A DNA stretch of 64,000 nucleotides from the NCBI RefSeq assembly GCF_026262575.1, contig NZ_JAPKFL010000001.1:62001-126000 (forward strand). The letters are read 5' to 3'. The notes under the pieces were generated by a model, which searched no databases, was not told the DNA's origin, and saw only the letters and a program-made list of their open reading frames with translations. Both the position numbers and the translations under genes were made by a program. This DNA is from Streptomyces marinisediminis. Its GTDB lineage: Bacteria > Actinomycetota > Actinomycetes > Streptomycetales > Streptomycetaceae. Below are positions 1 to 10,100 of the stretch, one piece after another (the stretch's first letter is position 1; each line of letters begins with the position of its first letter).

Positions 1-1004
1 GCGGCCGACTGGCCGACCGGCGCGGCCAGTTCGCCGGACGCCGGGCCCTGGCCCTGGTCGCCGACGCCGCCGGGGAACCGCTCGCGCCCGACCTGGACGA
101 CGAGGAGCTCGCCGCCGCCGAGGCCGCGACGACCGTCCAGCCCGTGGTCGCCCCGGGCGCCGTGGCGCAGGACACCGCGCCCCTCCCCGGACCCGGCCCG
201 GTCGTCCCCGGCGGCACGGACCGCCGCCCCCTGCTCACCGGGACCCGCCGCAACCTGGTGGCCGCCGCCGCCGGCGCCCTGCTGGCCGTCCTGCTCGGCA
301 CGGTGGTGACGCTCAGCAGCGTCTCCTCCGGCGGGGAGGACCGTGACCGTGTGCAGCCGGATCGTTCCTCCACCCAGCCGGAGACGGACGACAGCTTCGA
401 GGAGGTCGCGCCGTCCCCCTCCGACGAGGAGGGCGACGACACGGGCAGGCCGGGCCCCTCCGGCTCCCCGGAGAGCCCCGAGGAGTCCGCCGGCACGCCC
501 TCCGGTTCCGCCTCCCCCGAGGAGTCCTCGGGCGACCCGTCCCCCACCGACGACGGCGAGCCGAACGACCCGAGCCCCAGCGACAGCCCCGACGACACCA
601 CCGGCGGCCCCGGCACCGACGGCGGCACGGGGGACGCGGGCGGCACCGACGGCGGGGGCGACAACGGGGGCGGCGACGACGGTGGCGGTGACGACGGCGC
701 TGACGGCGGCGGCGATGCCCAGGGCGGATGGCAGGGCGGCTCGGAAGGCGGCGGCAGCTCCGGCGCCGATCAGGGTGGTTCCAACACCGGGGGCGGTGAC
801 ACCGACGGCGGCTCCGAAGGCGGTGAGACCACCGGCGGGTCCGAGGGCGGCGGCACGGACGGCGGCGCGGACGAGGGCGGCGACAACTCCGGTGCGGACG
901 GCGGCTCCACCGGCTCGCCGTCCGCGACGGGCCCGGCGCCCTCCTCCTCCCGGAGCAACGGCACATCCGCCTCGCCGACCGGCACCGCCCCGCTGCTCCT
1001 CTGA
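1..1004 (+). CDS. Membrane protein with long acidic Gly/Ser/Asp tail (5' end outside window)
   Basis: The reading frame is open from base 3 of the window, so the true start lies upstream. The visible part begins with a soluble stretch rich in Ala, Asp and Glu. It is followed by one hydrophobic segment (about bases 252-315) preceded by several arginines. After it comes roughly 230 residues of low-complexity sequence, first Ser/Pro/Glu, then Gly/Asp/Ser repeats, ending in LLL. This is the layout of a single-pass membrane protein with a cytoplasmic N-terminal part and an extracellular unstructured tail. I cannot tell the N-terminal domain from what remains. Its 3' end faces nucS tail to tail, with 116 bases between them. 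Confidence 0.6.
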   Translation, partial: GRLADRRGQFAGRRALALVADAAGEPLAPDLDDEELAAAEAATTVQPVVAPGAVAQDTAPLPGPGPVVPGGTDRRPLLTGTRRNLVAAAAGALLAVLLGTVVTLSSVSSGGEDRDRVQPDRSSTQPETDDSFEEVAPSPSDEEGDDTGRPGPSGSPESPEESAGTPSGSASPEESSGDPSPTDDGEPNDPSPSDSPDDTTGGPGTDGGTGDAGGTDGGGDNGGGDDGGGDDGADGGGDAQGGWQGGSEGGGSSGADQGGSNTGGGDTDGGSEGGETTGGSEGGGTDGGADEGGDNSGADGGSTGSPSATGPAPSSSRSNGTSASPTGTAPLLL

Positions 1005-1120
1005 CGCCGCACCCGCCCCGCCCCGGCCCGGTGGGCCAGCGGGCGGGACGGCGGCGCCCCGCGGGCGTCAGCGGTCCGCGGGCGGCCCGTCGCGCGTCGC
1101 CTACCCCGGGGGCCCCGCCT

Positions 1121-1882
1121 TCAGAACAGCTTGAGCTTGTCGTCGGGGATGCCGCGCAGCTCGTCGTAGTCGACGACGACGCAGCGGAAGCCGCGGTCTT
1201 CGGCGAGGGTCCGGGCCTGGGGCGCGATGCTCTGCGCCGCGAGGCAGCCGCCCACGGGGGCCAGCAGGGGGTCGCGGTTCAGCAGTTCCACGTAGCGGCT
1301 GAGCTGCTCCACGGCGTCGATCGTGGCGCGCCGCTTGATCTCCACCGCCCAGTGCCGGGGCCGCTCCGGCTCCGCGGCGGGCTCCGCGGGACCGGCCTCG
1401 TCGGCCTCTCCGTGCCCGGCCCCGACGGCCCCGACAGCCCCGACAGCCACGCTCGCGCCGTTCGCGTCCCGGCCCAGGATGTCCACGGGCCCGATCGCCG
1501 TGGGGTACTCGCGCCGGACCAGCGTCCAGCCCGCGCCCAGCGTCTCCATGCGGTCGGCCAGCAGCTCCTGGAGGTGCGCCTCGACGCCGTCCTTGATCAG
1601 CCCCGGGTCCGTACCCAGTTCGTGGCTGGAGTCGTGCAGTATTTCTGCCATCGTGATGATCAGTTTCTCGCCCGCCTTGTTGACCACCGTCCACACCCCG
1701 TCGTCGGCCTCCTTGAGCGTGCACGGGGGCGACATCCAGTTGAGGGGTTTGTAGGCCCGGTCGTCGGCGTGGATGGACACCGATCCGTCGGCTTTCACCA
1801 GGATCAGCCGGGGTGCCATGGGCAGGTGGGCGGTGAGCCGGCCGGCGTAGTCCACGGAGCAGCGGGCGATGACGAGACGCAT
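1121..1882 (-). CDS. nucS: Endonuclease NucS (EndoMS), mismatch-specific
   Basis: NucS/EndoMS makes double-strand cuts at mismatches and carries out the non-canonical mismatch repair of actinobacteria and archaea, which lack MutS/MutL. The start at 1882 gives the family's usual opening [12 protein letters not shown]; a start 9 bases upstream would add MPP. The N-terminal half is the DNA-binding/dimerisation domain. The C-terminal half carries the RecB-like nuclease signature, with an Asp in GPVDILGRD and EIKRR. The protein ends in DDKLKLF, resembling the C-terminal beta-clamp-binding tail described for bacterial EndoMS. Odd feature: about 30 extra residues (VGAVGAVG and an acidic run) lie between the catalytic Asp and EIKRR, making 253 aa against about 223 in relatives as I recall. 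Confidence 0.93.
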   Translation of the reverse strand: MRLVIARCSVDYAGRLTAHLPMAPRLILVKADGSVSIHADDRAYKPLNWMSPPCTLKEADDGVWTVVNKAGEKLIITMAEILHDSSHELGTDPGLIKDGVEAHLQELLADRMETLGAGWTLVRREYPTAIGPVDILGRDANGASVAVGAVGAVGAGHGEADEAGPAEPAAEPERPRHWAVEIKRRATIDAVEQLSRYVELLNRDPLLAPVGGCLAAQSIAPQARTLAEDRGFRCVVVDYDELRGIPDDKLKLF

Positions 1883-2100
1883 GGGCGGCACGCTACTCGA
1901 CCCCGGACGCCCGTAGCGATTCGCCCCTGCTTCTCCCCGTTCATGCGTGGCCTGTTGTGTGCGCCACCCTATGGCCGGGCCGTCGCCAAGCCCTTACGGT
2001 AGGTGAGGGGGGCGTCGCCGAACGGAATTCCTGGCACGGGCGGGGCCTCTTGTTTCGTCCGTAGGGCCCCGCGCGCGTGGGGCCGCGAGAGGAGAACCCC

Positions 2101-2493
2101 ATGTCGCTCGACGTCTCACCGGCCCTTCTGGCACAGGCCGAGCGAGGCGAGGTCGACGAAGCCGCCTTCGTCGACTGCGTCAAGAACTCCCTTCCCTACG
2201 CCTGGGAGATGGTCAGCTCCCTCGTCGCCCGACTCCAGGTCGACGGCGGGGACTTCGCCGACAACCAGACGCCGCCGCCGAGCGAGCACGCGCGCGGTGA
2301 GCTGCTGCGCGCGCTGGCCAGCGACGCCATCCGGGGCGCGCTGGAGCGGCACTTCGGGGTGCGGCTCGCCTTCCAGAACTGCCACCGGGTCGCGGTGTTC
2401 CCCGTCGAGTCGGCGGTGGACGAGCGGCTGGAGCGCTTCACCTCGGTGCGGGCCCAGCTCCTCAACCAGTCGCCGGAGCTGCGGGACTGCTGA
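2101..2493 (+). CDS. Conserved actinobacterial protein, SCO5389 family
   Basis: A 130-residue soluble protein with no signal peptide or membrane segment. The start is chosen at 2101 because a GAGAGGAG ribosome binding site sits just upstream; an in-frame GTG at 2077 would add eight residues without a good site. The sequence is helical, and the core includes NSLPYAWEMVSSLVARLQ and a single Cys in FQNCHRVAVF. I recognise it as the small protein that follows nucS in Streptomyces and is named after SCO5389; no activity is established to my knowledge. It is divergent from nucS, with about 218 bases of shared promoter region. Confidence 0.75.
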   Translation: MSLDVSPALLAQAERGEVDEAAFVDCVKNSLPYAWEMVSSLVARLQVDGGDFADNQTPPPSEHARGELLRALASDAIRGALERHFGVRLAFQNCHRVAVFPVESAVDERLERFTSVRAQLLNQSPELRDC

Positions 2494-2512
2494 CGGCCCG
2501 TCCGTTCCCGGG

Positions 2513-3562
2513 TCACCGCTGCCGCTCCTCGGTGTCGAGGAGCGGCAGCACCTGGGCGCCGATGCGGTGGACGTTCGCCTCGGTCGCCGCCAGGTCCCCG
2601 GAGCCCTCGGTGAGCAGCGCGAAGCGCCGGATGCCGGTGCGCTCGGCCGTCGTCGCCAGGCGCCGCGCGCACAACTCCGGCGGGCCGACGGGGTGCAGGG
2701 AGCACAGCAGCTCGGTGTAGGCGGCCGGGTCCCGCATGGCGCGCTGCCGTCCGTCGACGGTGACGTGGGCGTCCAGGCCCTGCCGCAGCCAGCCGGGCAT
2801 CGCCTTCGCCAGCGTCTCGGCGGCCTCGCGCCGGGTGTCGGCGACCTGCGCGACGCCCGCCGAGACGTGGCCTTCGGCGAGGGTGTCCGCGTCGTGCCCG
2901 GCGGCCAGCGCCTCGTGCCGCCACAGCGCCGTCAGCCGGGCCTTCTCCTCGTCCCCGCAGTGCATGCCGAGCAGCATCGGCAGGCCGCGCCGGGCCGCCA
3001 GGCGCACGGAGCCCTCCGAGGTGCAGGCGACGACCACCGGCGGGCCGGCCGACTCCGAGAGCGCCTCGGCGGGGCGCGGCACGACGGCCACCTCGCGGAA
3101 CCGGTACCGGGGTCCGTCCGCGCCCACGCGCGGCTCGCGCAGCCAGCGCAGCAGCAGGTCCAGCGCCTCGGGGAAGCCCTCCTCGAACGCCGCGAGACCG
3201 GCGCCGAAGACCTCCAGGTCCACCCACGGGCCGCCCCGGCCCACGCCGAGCGTGAACCGGCCGCCGGTGGTCAGGTGCAGCAGCGCGGCCTGCTCGCCCA
3301 GCGCCACCGGGTGCGTGGTCGGCAGCACGCTGACCGCCGTGCCCACCCCGATCCGGCGCGTCCGCCCCAGCAGCAGCGCCGCCAGCGTGATCGCCGACGG
3401 GCAGGTGCCGTACGGCACGAAGTGGTGCTCGCCCAGCCACACGGCGTCGAGCCCGGCCTCCTCGGCGGCCTCGGCCGACCGCACCGCCCGGTGCAGTGCC
3501 TCGCCCGGCCCCTGCCCCGGGAACTGGGCGGCCAGTACGAAAGTCCCCACACGCATCGCCAT
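2513..3562 (-). CDS. LLM-class flavin/F420-dependent oxidoreductase
   Basis: Luciferase-like monooxygenase fold (TIM barrel), about 349 aa, the usual family length. Family hallmarks are visible: AEEAGLDAVWLGEHHF near residue 35, then LLLGRTRRIGVGTAVSVLP and GRFTLGVGRGG. It probably uses reduced F420 or FMN to oxidise or reduce a small organic substrate, which the sequence does not identify. AGGAGG stands 3 bases before the first ATG (3562) and 9 bases before the second (3556), so the second start may be used. It is convergent with the SCO5389-type gene, which ends 20 bases away. Confidence 0.85.
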   Translation of the reverse strand: MAMRVGTFVLAAQFPGQGPGEALHRAVRSAEAAEEAGLDAVWLGEHHFVPYGTCPSAITLAALLLGRTRRIGVGTAVSVLPTTHPVALGEQAALLHLTTGGRFTLGVGRGGPWVDLEVFGAGLAAFEEGFPEALDLLLRWLREPRVGADGPRYRFREVAVVPRPAEALSESAGPPVVVACTSEGSVRLAARRGLPMLLGMHCGDEEKARLTALWRHEALAAGHDADTLAEGHVSAGVAQVADTRREAAETLAKAMPGWLRQGLDAHVTVDGRQRAMRDPAAYTELLCSLHPVGPPELCARRLATTAERTGIRRFALLTEGSGDLAATEANVHRIGAQVLPLLDTEERQR

Positions 3563-3738
3563 TCGCCTCCTCGTTCGGCCGACGCGGGTCCCCCCGACGC
3601 CGTCTAACGCATGACATGTGCCAAGGGCACGGCCGTGCCACTCCTCGGTGCGATGATCAGTCCATCGGGTGACGGTGGACGTCCTGCGAGGTGTGCGTAC
3701 GCTGAGGGGTGTCGGGTCCCGTGTTGAGTGAGGTGTTC

Positions 3739-4065
3739 GTGTCCCCGCGTCGTCATCGTCCGCGTGGCGGGTCCGCAGCCGCCAGGTCGGCGGCCTTCGA
3801 TGCCGGGCGCGGCATCGGGCTGGAGAGTACGGAGGACTGGCGCGGCGAGGAGTGGGTCGTGCGCCGCCTCAGCGGCGGCGCGGCCGCCAAGCACTACCGC
3901 TGCCCCGGCTGCGAGCAGATGATCCCGCCGGGCCTGCCGCACGTCGTGGCGTGGCCCCGGTACGGCGACGTGGACGACCGGCGGCACTGGCACGCGCCGT
4001 GCTGGGCCGCCCGCGACCGCCGGAGCCCCCGCACACGGCGCTCCCGGGACGCCCCCCGCTACTGA
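3739..4065 (+). CDS. Small zinc-ribbon-like protein, often annotated ATP/GTP-binding
   Basis: About 108 residues, very basic at both ends (PRRHRPRGG at the start, RRSPRTRRSRD near the end). The middle holds a likely zinc site, HYRCPGCEQMIPPGLPHV followed by RRHWHAPCW: a CxxC knuckle and a second pair made of His and Cys. GTG at 3739 is chosen because GTGAGG lies five bases upstream; a GTG at 3709 in the same frame is the alternative. Streptomyces homologues are commonly labelled ATP/GTP-binding protein, but I see no Walker motif. A nucleic-acid-binding role is an inference from the charge and zinc motif only. Confidence 0.72.
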   Translation: MSPRRHRPRGGSAAARSAAFDAGRGIGLESTEDWRGEEWVVRRLSGGAAAKHYRCPGCEQMIPPGLPHVVAWPRYGDVDDRRHWHAPCWAARDRRSPRTRRSRDAPRY

Positions 4066-4121
4066 GGGCCGCACGGGCGCCGCTCGCGGACGCGTGGTGC
4101 GCGTGGGCGCGGGCGGAGAAA

Positions 4122-4156
4122 CCCCGGAGCCCCCGCCGGGGGCGGGGGCTCCGGGG
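4122..4156. terminator. Bidirectional hairpin terminator
   Basis: Perfect inverted repeat: arm CCCCGGAGCCCCCGCC at 4122-4137, three-base loop, complementary arm at 4141-4156. It lies between two convergent genes and can stop transcription from both sides. There is no U-tract, as is usual in Streptomyces. Confidence 0.75.
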
Positions 4157-4208
4157 CCGGGTCCCGAAGGCCGGGCGTGGCCCGGGGGCGGCGGGGTGGC
4201 GGGCGGGG

Positions 4209-4973
4209 TCAGGCGTCGCGGGTGCGCAGGGTGGCGTAGCCGGCGATCAGCGCGGCCACGACCCAGGCGACCATGATCAGCAGGCCGCCCCACGGGCCGT
4301 ACGGGCGGTCCGGCGCCACGACGGTCATGATCATCGTCCCGGCCTGGTCGGGCAGCCACTGGGCGGCGTCCTGCGTGGCGGGGATGGCGCCCAGGATGGG
4401 CGTGACCATGAAGAACAGCGGGATCAGGATGCTGAACGAGAGGATCGCGCTGCGCAGCATCCAGGTGATGCCCATCGCGAACAGCGCGATCAGGGTCATG
4501 TACAGACCCCCGCCGACGACGGCCCGCAGCACGTTGGGCTCGCCGATCGACGTCGCGAGGTCGCCGAGCACGGCCTGCCCGAGAAAGAAGGACAGGAAGC
4601 TGGTGGCCATGCCGACGACGAAGACGAGCACCGTGCCCACCAGCAGTTTGGCGCCCATGAACAGCCCGCGCTGCGGCACCGCGGCGAGCGAGGCGCGGAT
4701 CATGCCGCTGCTGTACTCGTTGGACACCAGCAGCACGCCGAAGGCGATCATCGCGAGCTGGCCGAGCGACATTCCGGCGAAGCTGGTGAACACCGGGTCG
4801 AAGGTGGCCTGGTCGGTGGGGGCCAGGTCGTCGTAGGTGCTCTTGAACAGCAGGCTGAGCCCCATGCCGACGAGGACGGTGATCAGCAGGGCGAGCCCCA
4901 GCGTCCACACCGTCGAACGCACGGTGGTGGCCTTCGTCCACTCCGAGCGGAGCACCCGCGTCGCGTGGGCCAT
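4209..4973 (-). CDS. ABC-2 type transporter permease
   Basis: Membrane component of an ABC exporter, about 254 residues with some six hydrophobic segments. The first (VWTLGLALLITVLVGMGLSL) follows the typical ABC-2 opening RSEWTKATTVRST. ATG at 4973 is chosen because AAGGAG lies eight bases upstream; a GTG six bases earlier overlaps the ATPase stop. The ATPase gene immediately upstream ends at 4976, so the two are co-transcribed and probably translationally coupled. The cargo cannot be read from sequence. Confidence 0.88.
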   Translation of the reverse strand: MAHATRVLRSEWTKATTVRSTVWTLGLALLITVLVGMGLSLLFKSTYDDLAPTDQATFDPVFTSFAGMSLGQLAMIAFGVLLVSNEYSSGMIRASLAAVPQRGLFMGAKLLVGTVLVFVVGMATSFLSFFLGQAVLGDLATSIGEPNVLRAVVGGGLYMTLIALFAMGITWMLRSAILSFSILIPLFFMVTPILGAIPATQDAAQWLPDQAGTMIMTVVAPDRPYGPWGGLLIMVAWVVAALIAGYATLRTRDA

Positions 4974-4975
4974 GG

Positions 4976-5929
4976 TCACTGCTCCTTCCGGGACGGCTCG
5001 GGGCCCCCGGCGGCGCCGGTCGGCGCGTTGTGGGACTGGTACTGCACCGCACCGGCGGTGAGGCGCATGAACGCTTCTTCCAGGGACGCCTGCTGCGGGC
5101 TCAGCTCGTGCAGCACGACGCCGTGTGCCGCGGCCAGTTCGCCGACCCGTGCGGCGTCCACGTCGTCCGCCTCCAGCGTGCCGTCACCGCCCGGGGCGAC
5201 GGTGACGCCCGCTTCGCCGAGCGCGTCGCGCAGGCGCTCCGGCTCGGGGGTGCGAACCCGCACGTAGCTGCGGGAGTTCTCCCTAATGAACTGCGCCATG
5301 GAGGTGTCGGCCAGCAGTCTGCCCTGCCCGATGACGATGAGGTGGTCGGCGGTGAGCGCCATCTCGCTCATCAGGTGGCTGGAGACGAACACCGTCTTGC
5401 CCTCGGTGGCCAGGTGCCTCATCAGGTCGCGGATCCAGCGGATGCCCTCGGGGTCGAGGCCGTTGACCGGCTCGTCGAACATGAGGATCTTGGGGTCGCC
5501 CAGCAGTGCGGCGGCGATGCCCAGCCGCTGGCCCATGCCGAGGGAGAACCCCTTGGGCCGCTTGTTCGCGACCGAGCCCAGCCCCACGAGGTCGAGCACC
5601 TCGGGCACCCGGCGTTCGGGGATGCCGTTGGACTGGGCCAGCACGCGCAGGTGGTTGCGGGCCGTCCGCCCGCCGTGCACCGACTTGGCCTCCAGCAGCG
5701 CCCCGATGTGGTGCAGCGGGGAGCGCAGGTCCTCGTAGTGCTTGCCGTCGATGCGGACGTCACCGGCCGTCGGCCGGTCCAGGCCGAGCATCATCCGCAT
5801 GGTGGTGGATTTCCCTGCCCCGTTGGGACCCAGGAAGCCCGTGACAACACCGGGCTGGACCGTGCAGGTGAGCCGGTCCACCGCCGTCGTGCTGCCGTAG
5901 CGCTTCGTGAGCCCGTCAAGCTCAATCAT
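4976..5929 (-). CDS. ABC transporter ATP-binding protein
   Basis: ATPase partner of the downstream ABC-2 permease, 317 residues. Walker A GPNGAGKST lies near residue 36, the signature appears as FSLGMGQRLGIA, Walker B as ILMFDEPVNGLDPEG, and the switch His in FVSSHLMSEM. The C-terminal 90 residues form the extra domain typical of DrrA/CcmA-type drug or lipid exporter ATPases. The start at 5929 gives MIELDGLTKRYG, the normal opening; upstream in-frame codons encode a poor Arg/Gly-rich leader. The C-terminal tail contains VQYQSHN and a Gly/Pro stretch. Confidence 0.92.
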   Translation of the reverse strand: MIELDGLTKRYGSTTAVDRLTCTVQPGVVTGFLGPNGAGKSTTMRMMLGLDRPTAGDVRIDGKHYEDLRSPLHHIGALLEAKSVHGGRTARNHLRVLAQSNGIPERRVPEVLDLVGLGSVANKRPKGFSLGMGQRLGIAAALLGDPKILMFDEPVNGLDPEGIRWIRDLMRHLATEGKTVFVSSHLMSEMALTADHLIVIGQGRLLADTSMAQFIRENSRSYVRVRTPEPERLRDALGEAGVTVAPGGDGTLEADDVDAARVGELAAAHGVVLHELSPQQASLEEAFMRLTAGAVQYQSHNAPTGAAGGPEPSRKEQ

Positions 5930-6040
5930 GGGCACGACGCTAGACGGTCCGCGTGCCCCCCGCCACACCGGGGGTACGCGGACCGTCCGGCCGCCACGGG
6001 ACCGGCCGCCGACGGCGTGGCCGGCCACCCGCGCCGGGGC

Positions 6041-6985
6041 TCAGCGGGACTGCTGCGCCGGGACGTTCTTGCCCGTGCCCTCGTCCTCGTCGGCGGCCTG
6101 ACCGCCGGAGGCGGCGACGGCCGCGCCGGTGAGCGTGGCCAGCATCTCGCGCACGTTGGTGAGCTGGGCGTTGATGCTGTCGCGGCGGTTGGTGAGGGCG
6201 GCCAGCTCGCGCTCGGACTCGCTGCGCACCCGGTCCGCCTTGGCGTTGGCGTCGGCGACGATGTCCTCGGCCTGGCGCTGCGCCGTCTCCACCGTCTGGC
6301 GCGCGCGGCGCTCGGCGTCCGTGCGCAGCTTCTCGGCCTCCAGCCGGAGCTGCTCGGCGCGGTGCTCGATCTCGGCCAGCCGCTTCTCGGCCTTCGCCTG
6401 CCGCGAGGCGAGGTCGCGCTCGGACTGCTCGCGGCGCTTGGCGAGGTTCGTCTCGAAGTCGGCGGCGGCCTGCGCGGCCTTGGCCCGGGTGTCCTCGAAG
6501 AGCGCGTCCGCCTCTTCCCGCTTGGACTGCGCGTCCCGCTCGGCGTCGGAGCGGAGCTGCGCGGCCTCACCCTTGGCCTTGTCGACGATGCGGACGCCCT
6601 CGTCCTCCGCCTTGGACTTGCGGTCGGCCGCGAACGCCTCGGCGTCGTCACGCACCTGCTGGGCCGCGCTCTCGGCCAGCTCCCGGTGCTGCTCGGCCGC
6701 CCGCCGGGCCTCTTCCCGCAGGTCCTTCGCCTCTTCTTCGGCAAGGCGGAGGATCTTCTCGACGCGGGCGCCGAGACCGGCGTAGGAGGGCTCCGCGTCG
6801 TTGACCTGGGCCTGGGCGTGCTGCGTTTCGAGGTGCAGTTCCTCGATCCGCTTTTCCAGCGAGGTGATGCGGGCCAGCGCGCTGTCACGGTCGGCGACGA
6901 GCTTGGAGATGCGGTCGTCCACCTGCCCGCGGTCGTAGCCGCGCCGCACGAGCTCGAAGCCGAAGGGGGAGGAAGTGTCGCTCAT
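6041..6985 (-). CDS. filP: FilP, intermediate-filament-like coiled-coil protein
   Basis: FilP assembles filaments behind the hyphal tip of Streptomyces, stiffens the cell and interacts with DivIVA and Scy. The gene gives 314 residues (about 310 in S. coelicolor). A short head, MSDTSSPFGFELVRRGYDRGQVDDR, precedes a nearly continuous coiled coil of Ala/Glu/Arg repeats (about residues 30-290) and a short tail. The head resembles the DivIVA-type N-terminal motif. Start at 6985 is supported by AGGAACCCC directly upstream. It lies next to scy in the same orientation, the standard Streptomyces arrangement. Older annotations call it a cellulose-binding protein. Confidence 0.92.
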   Translation of the reverse strand: MSDTSSPFGFELVRRGYDRGQVDDRISKLVADRDSALARITSLEKRIEELHLETQHAQAQVNDAEPSYAGLGARVEKILRLAEEEAKDLREEARRAAEQHRELAESAAQQVRDDAEAFAADRKSKAEDEGVRIVDKAKGEAAQLRSDAERDAQSKREEADALFEDTRAKAAQAAADFETNLAKRREQSERDLASRQAKAEKRLAEIEHRAEQLRLEAEKLRTDAERRARQTVETAQRQAEDIVADANAKADRVRSESERELAALTNRRDSINAQLTNVREMLATLTGAAVAASGGQAADEDEGTGKNVPAQQSR

Positions 6986-7148
6986 GGGGTTCCTGTCGAA
7001 GAGACCGGTCTGAGGTGAGGTGTCAGACGGAATCCTAGGGGTCAACTCGGCGTGTCATCGAGCGGATGGGCTAATCATGCGATTTGCTGGGAACAATGTG
7101 CGCTCTTTCGGGTGGCTTTCGGGGGAAGCCGCGCGGCCTAAGCGGAAG

Positions 7149-10100
7149 CTAGCCGCGGGACGGCTTTCCGCCCGAACGAGTGCTTCCGGCCCCGGCCCCG
7201 GCCTTGACCCCCGCCCGGCCGCCGGCGTCCTTCCCGCCGCCCTTGCCCTTGGCCTCGCCGTCCTTCCCGCCGCCCTTGCCGCCCGCGCCACCGGGTGACT
7301 CGAAGGACTCCAGCGCCTCCAGCACGTCCTGGACGCGCGAGATCTCGGCGTTGATGTTCTCCTGACGGCGCACCAGCGTCTGCAGCTCGCGCCGGCCCTC
7401 GGCCACGATCCGCTCGGCCTCGGCCCGGGCCTCCGCGCGCAGCCGCTCGGCCTCCCGGTCCGCCGACGCCTTCTTCTGCTCGGCCTCCTTCAGCAGCCCC
7501 TCGGCCTTGCGCACCGCGGAGACGCGCACCTTGCTCGCCTCGGACTCCGCGTCCGAGACCAGCTTCGCGGCCTCCTCGCGGGCCTCGGCCAACTGCTCCT
7601 CGGCCGCCTTCACCAGCTTGTCGGTGCGCTCGCCCGCCGACTTCATCGCCTCGGCCGCCTCCCGGCGCGCCCGCTCGTGCAGCTCCTCGACCTCGCTCTC
7701 CACCCGGGTGCGCAGCTCCTCGGTGCGCTCGCGGATGGCCCCCGCGTCCCGGCGCGCCTCCTCCAGCATGGTGTCGGAGTCCGCCCGGGCCCGCTCCACC
7801 AGCTCGCCGCTCTCCGCGCGGGCCTCGGTGACCAGCCGATCGGCCTCCCGGCGGGCGGCGCCGACCAGCGTGTCGGCCTGCTCCTCGGCCTCCGCCGCCG
7901 TGCGGACGGACTCCTGGCGCGCCTCGGCCACCAACTGGTCGGCCTGCTCGGCCGCCTCCGTCAGCTTGCGGGAGGACTCCTGGCGGGCCTCGTCGCGCAC
8001 CCGGTCCGCGTCCGCGCGGGCCTGCTCGTAGTCCGCCTGCGCCGACGTGCGCAGCCGGTCGGCCTCCGCGATCGCGTCGCCCACGGTCCGCTCGGCCAGC
8101 GCCTTGGCGGCGTCCGTCTCCTCGCGCGCGTCGCGGCGCACCGCCTCGGCGTCCCGGGCGGCGTCCCGGCGCACCGTGGCGGCCTCCTCGTCGGCCTCCT
8201 CGCGCACCGTGCGCGCGGCGTGCTCGGCCGCCGACCGCAGTCCCGCGATCTCCTCCTCGGCCCGCTCCCGCAGCCCCGCGACGGTCTCGCGCACCTGCCG
8301 GGCCTTCTCCTCGGCCGCCGCCACGAGTTCGCCGGCGCGCTGCTCGGCCTCCGTCACCAGGCGCTCGGCCTCGGCGTCCGCCTCCTCCGCCCGGCGTCGC
8401 GCGGAGGCGAGCAACTCCTCGCCCTGCTCGCGCGCCTGGGTCCGCTCGCGGTGCGCCTCCTCGCGCGCGTCCGCCAGCAGCTCCTCGGCCTCCCGGCGGC
8501 GCCGCGTGGCCTCGTCCCGCGCGGCGGCCAGCGCCTCGGCCGCCTCCGCGCCCAGCCGCTCGGCCGCCGCGTCGGCGTCCGCGCGCACCCGGTCGGCCTT
8601 CTCCCGCGCCTCCGCGCTCAGGCGCTCGGCCTCCGCCGCGGCCTCGCTGCGCAGCCGCACCGCCAGCTCCTCGGCCTCGACGCGGGAGCGCGCGGCGTCG
8701 GACGCCGCCTCCGCGCGGAGTCGTTCGGCCTCCTCCTCGGCCTGCTGCCGGAGCGCGCGGGCGCGTTCGGCGGCCTCGGCGCGCAGCCGCTCCGCCTCCG
8801 CGCGGGCCTCCTCGCGCGACTCCGCCGCCTCGGCGCGCGCCCGGGTCAACTCCTCCTCGGCGGCGGCCAGCTTCTCCTCGGCCTCCGCCGTGCGCCGACG
8901 CGCCTCCTCGGCCGCTTCGGCCGTCTGCTGCGCCGCCTGCTCCTCGGCCTCCTCGCGCACCCGGCGCCCGGCCCGCTCCGCCTCCGCGCGCGTCTGCCCG
9001 GCCTGCTCCTCGGCGTGCGCGCGCAGCTCCTCGGCGTCGGCGCGGGCGCGCTCCAGCAGCTCGTCGGCCTGCCGGCGCAGGGCGGTGGCCCGCTCGATGG
9101 CCTCGGTGCGGACCCGCTCGCCCTCGGCCACCGCCGCGCCGCGCGTCTCCTCCGCGTCCGACTTCGCCTGGCTGAGCAGCTCCTCCACCTTGGACGCCGC
9201 CTGCTCGATCTGCTGGACGGCGTCCTTGCGGGCCTCGGCGCGCAGCCGCTCGCCCTCCTCGACGGCCTCGGCGCGCAGGTGCTCCGCCTCGTCGCGCAGC
9301 CGCCGCGCCTCCTCCTGGAGTTCGACCGTCTTGGCCCGGTACTCCTTGGTGTCGGCCTGCGCGGAGCCCTTCAACTGCTCGGCGGTGTCGTGCGCCTCCG
9401 CGCGCAGCCGGTCGGCCTCCTCCTCGGCCTGCCGGCGCAGCCGGTCGGCCTCCTCGGCCGCCGCCTTCGTGGTCGACTGCGCCTCCGCCGAGGCCTTGCC
9501 GAGAATCTCCTCGGCGCTGCGCGCCGCCTCCGCGAGCTGCGCGGCCGACTCCTCGGCGGCCGACGCCCGCGCCGTCTCCTTCGCCTCCGCCAGCGCGCGT
9601 TCGGCCTCCGCCCGCGCGTCCTCGCGGAGCTGCTCGGCCTCCGCCTTGACCGCCTCCGCCTCCGCGGTGGCCTCACTCACCAGCCGGGCGATCTGCGCCT
9701 TCGCCGTCCGGGTGCGCTGCTCGTTCTGCGCCTCGGCGTCCGTGAGCTGCCTGGCCGCCTGCTCCCGGGCGCCCTCCAGCAGCTTGTCCGCCTCGGCGCG
9801 GGCGCTGCGCAGGGCCTCGTCGGCCTCCCGCACGCGCTCCTGCGCCCGGCGCGCCGCCTCCGCCGCCTCCCGGCGCGCGGCCTCGCTCTCGGCGGCCGTG
9901 GCGCTGCGCAGCCGGTCGGCGTGCTCGGTGGCCTCCTCCGCCTGGGCGGAGGCCGCCGACAGCAGCCGCTCGGCGTCCGCCCGGGCGCGGCGCACGAGCG
10001 CCTCCGCCTCGGCGCGGGCGCTCTGGGCCTCCTCCGTGAGCCGGTGCCGGGACTGCTCGGCCAGCCGCTGCGCCTCCGCGCGGGCGGCGTTCAGCGTCTG

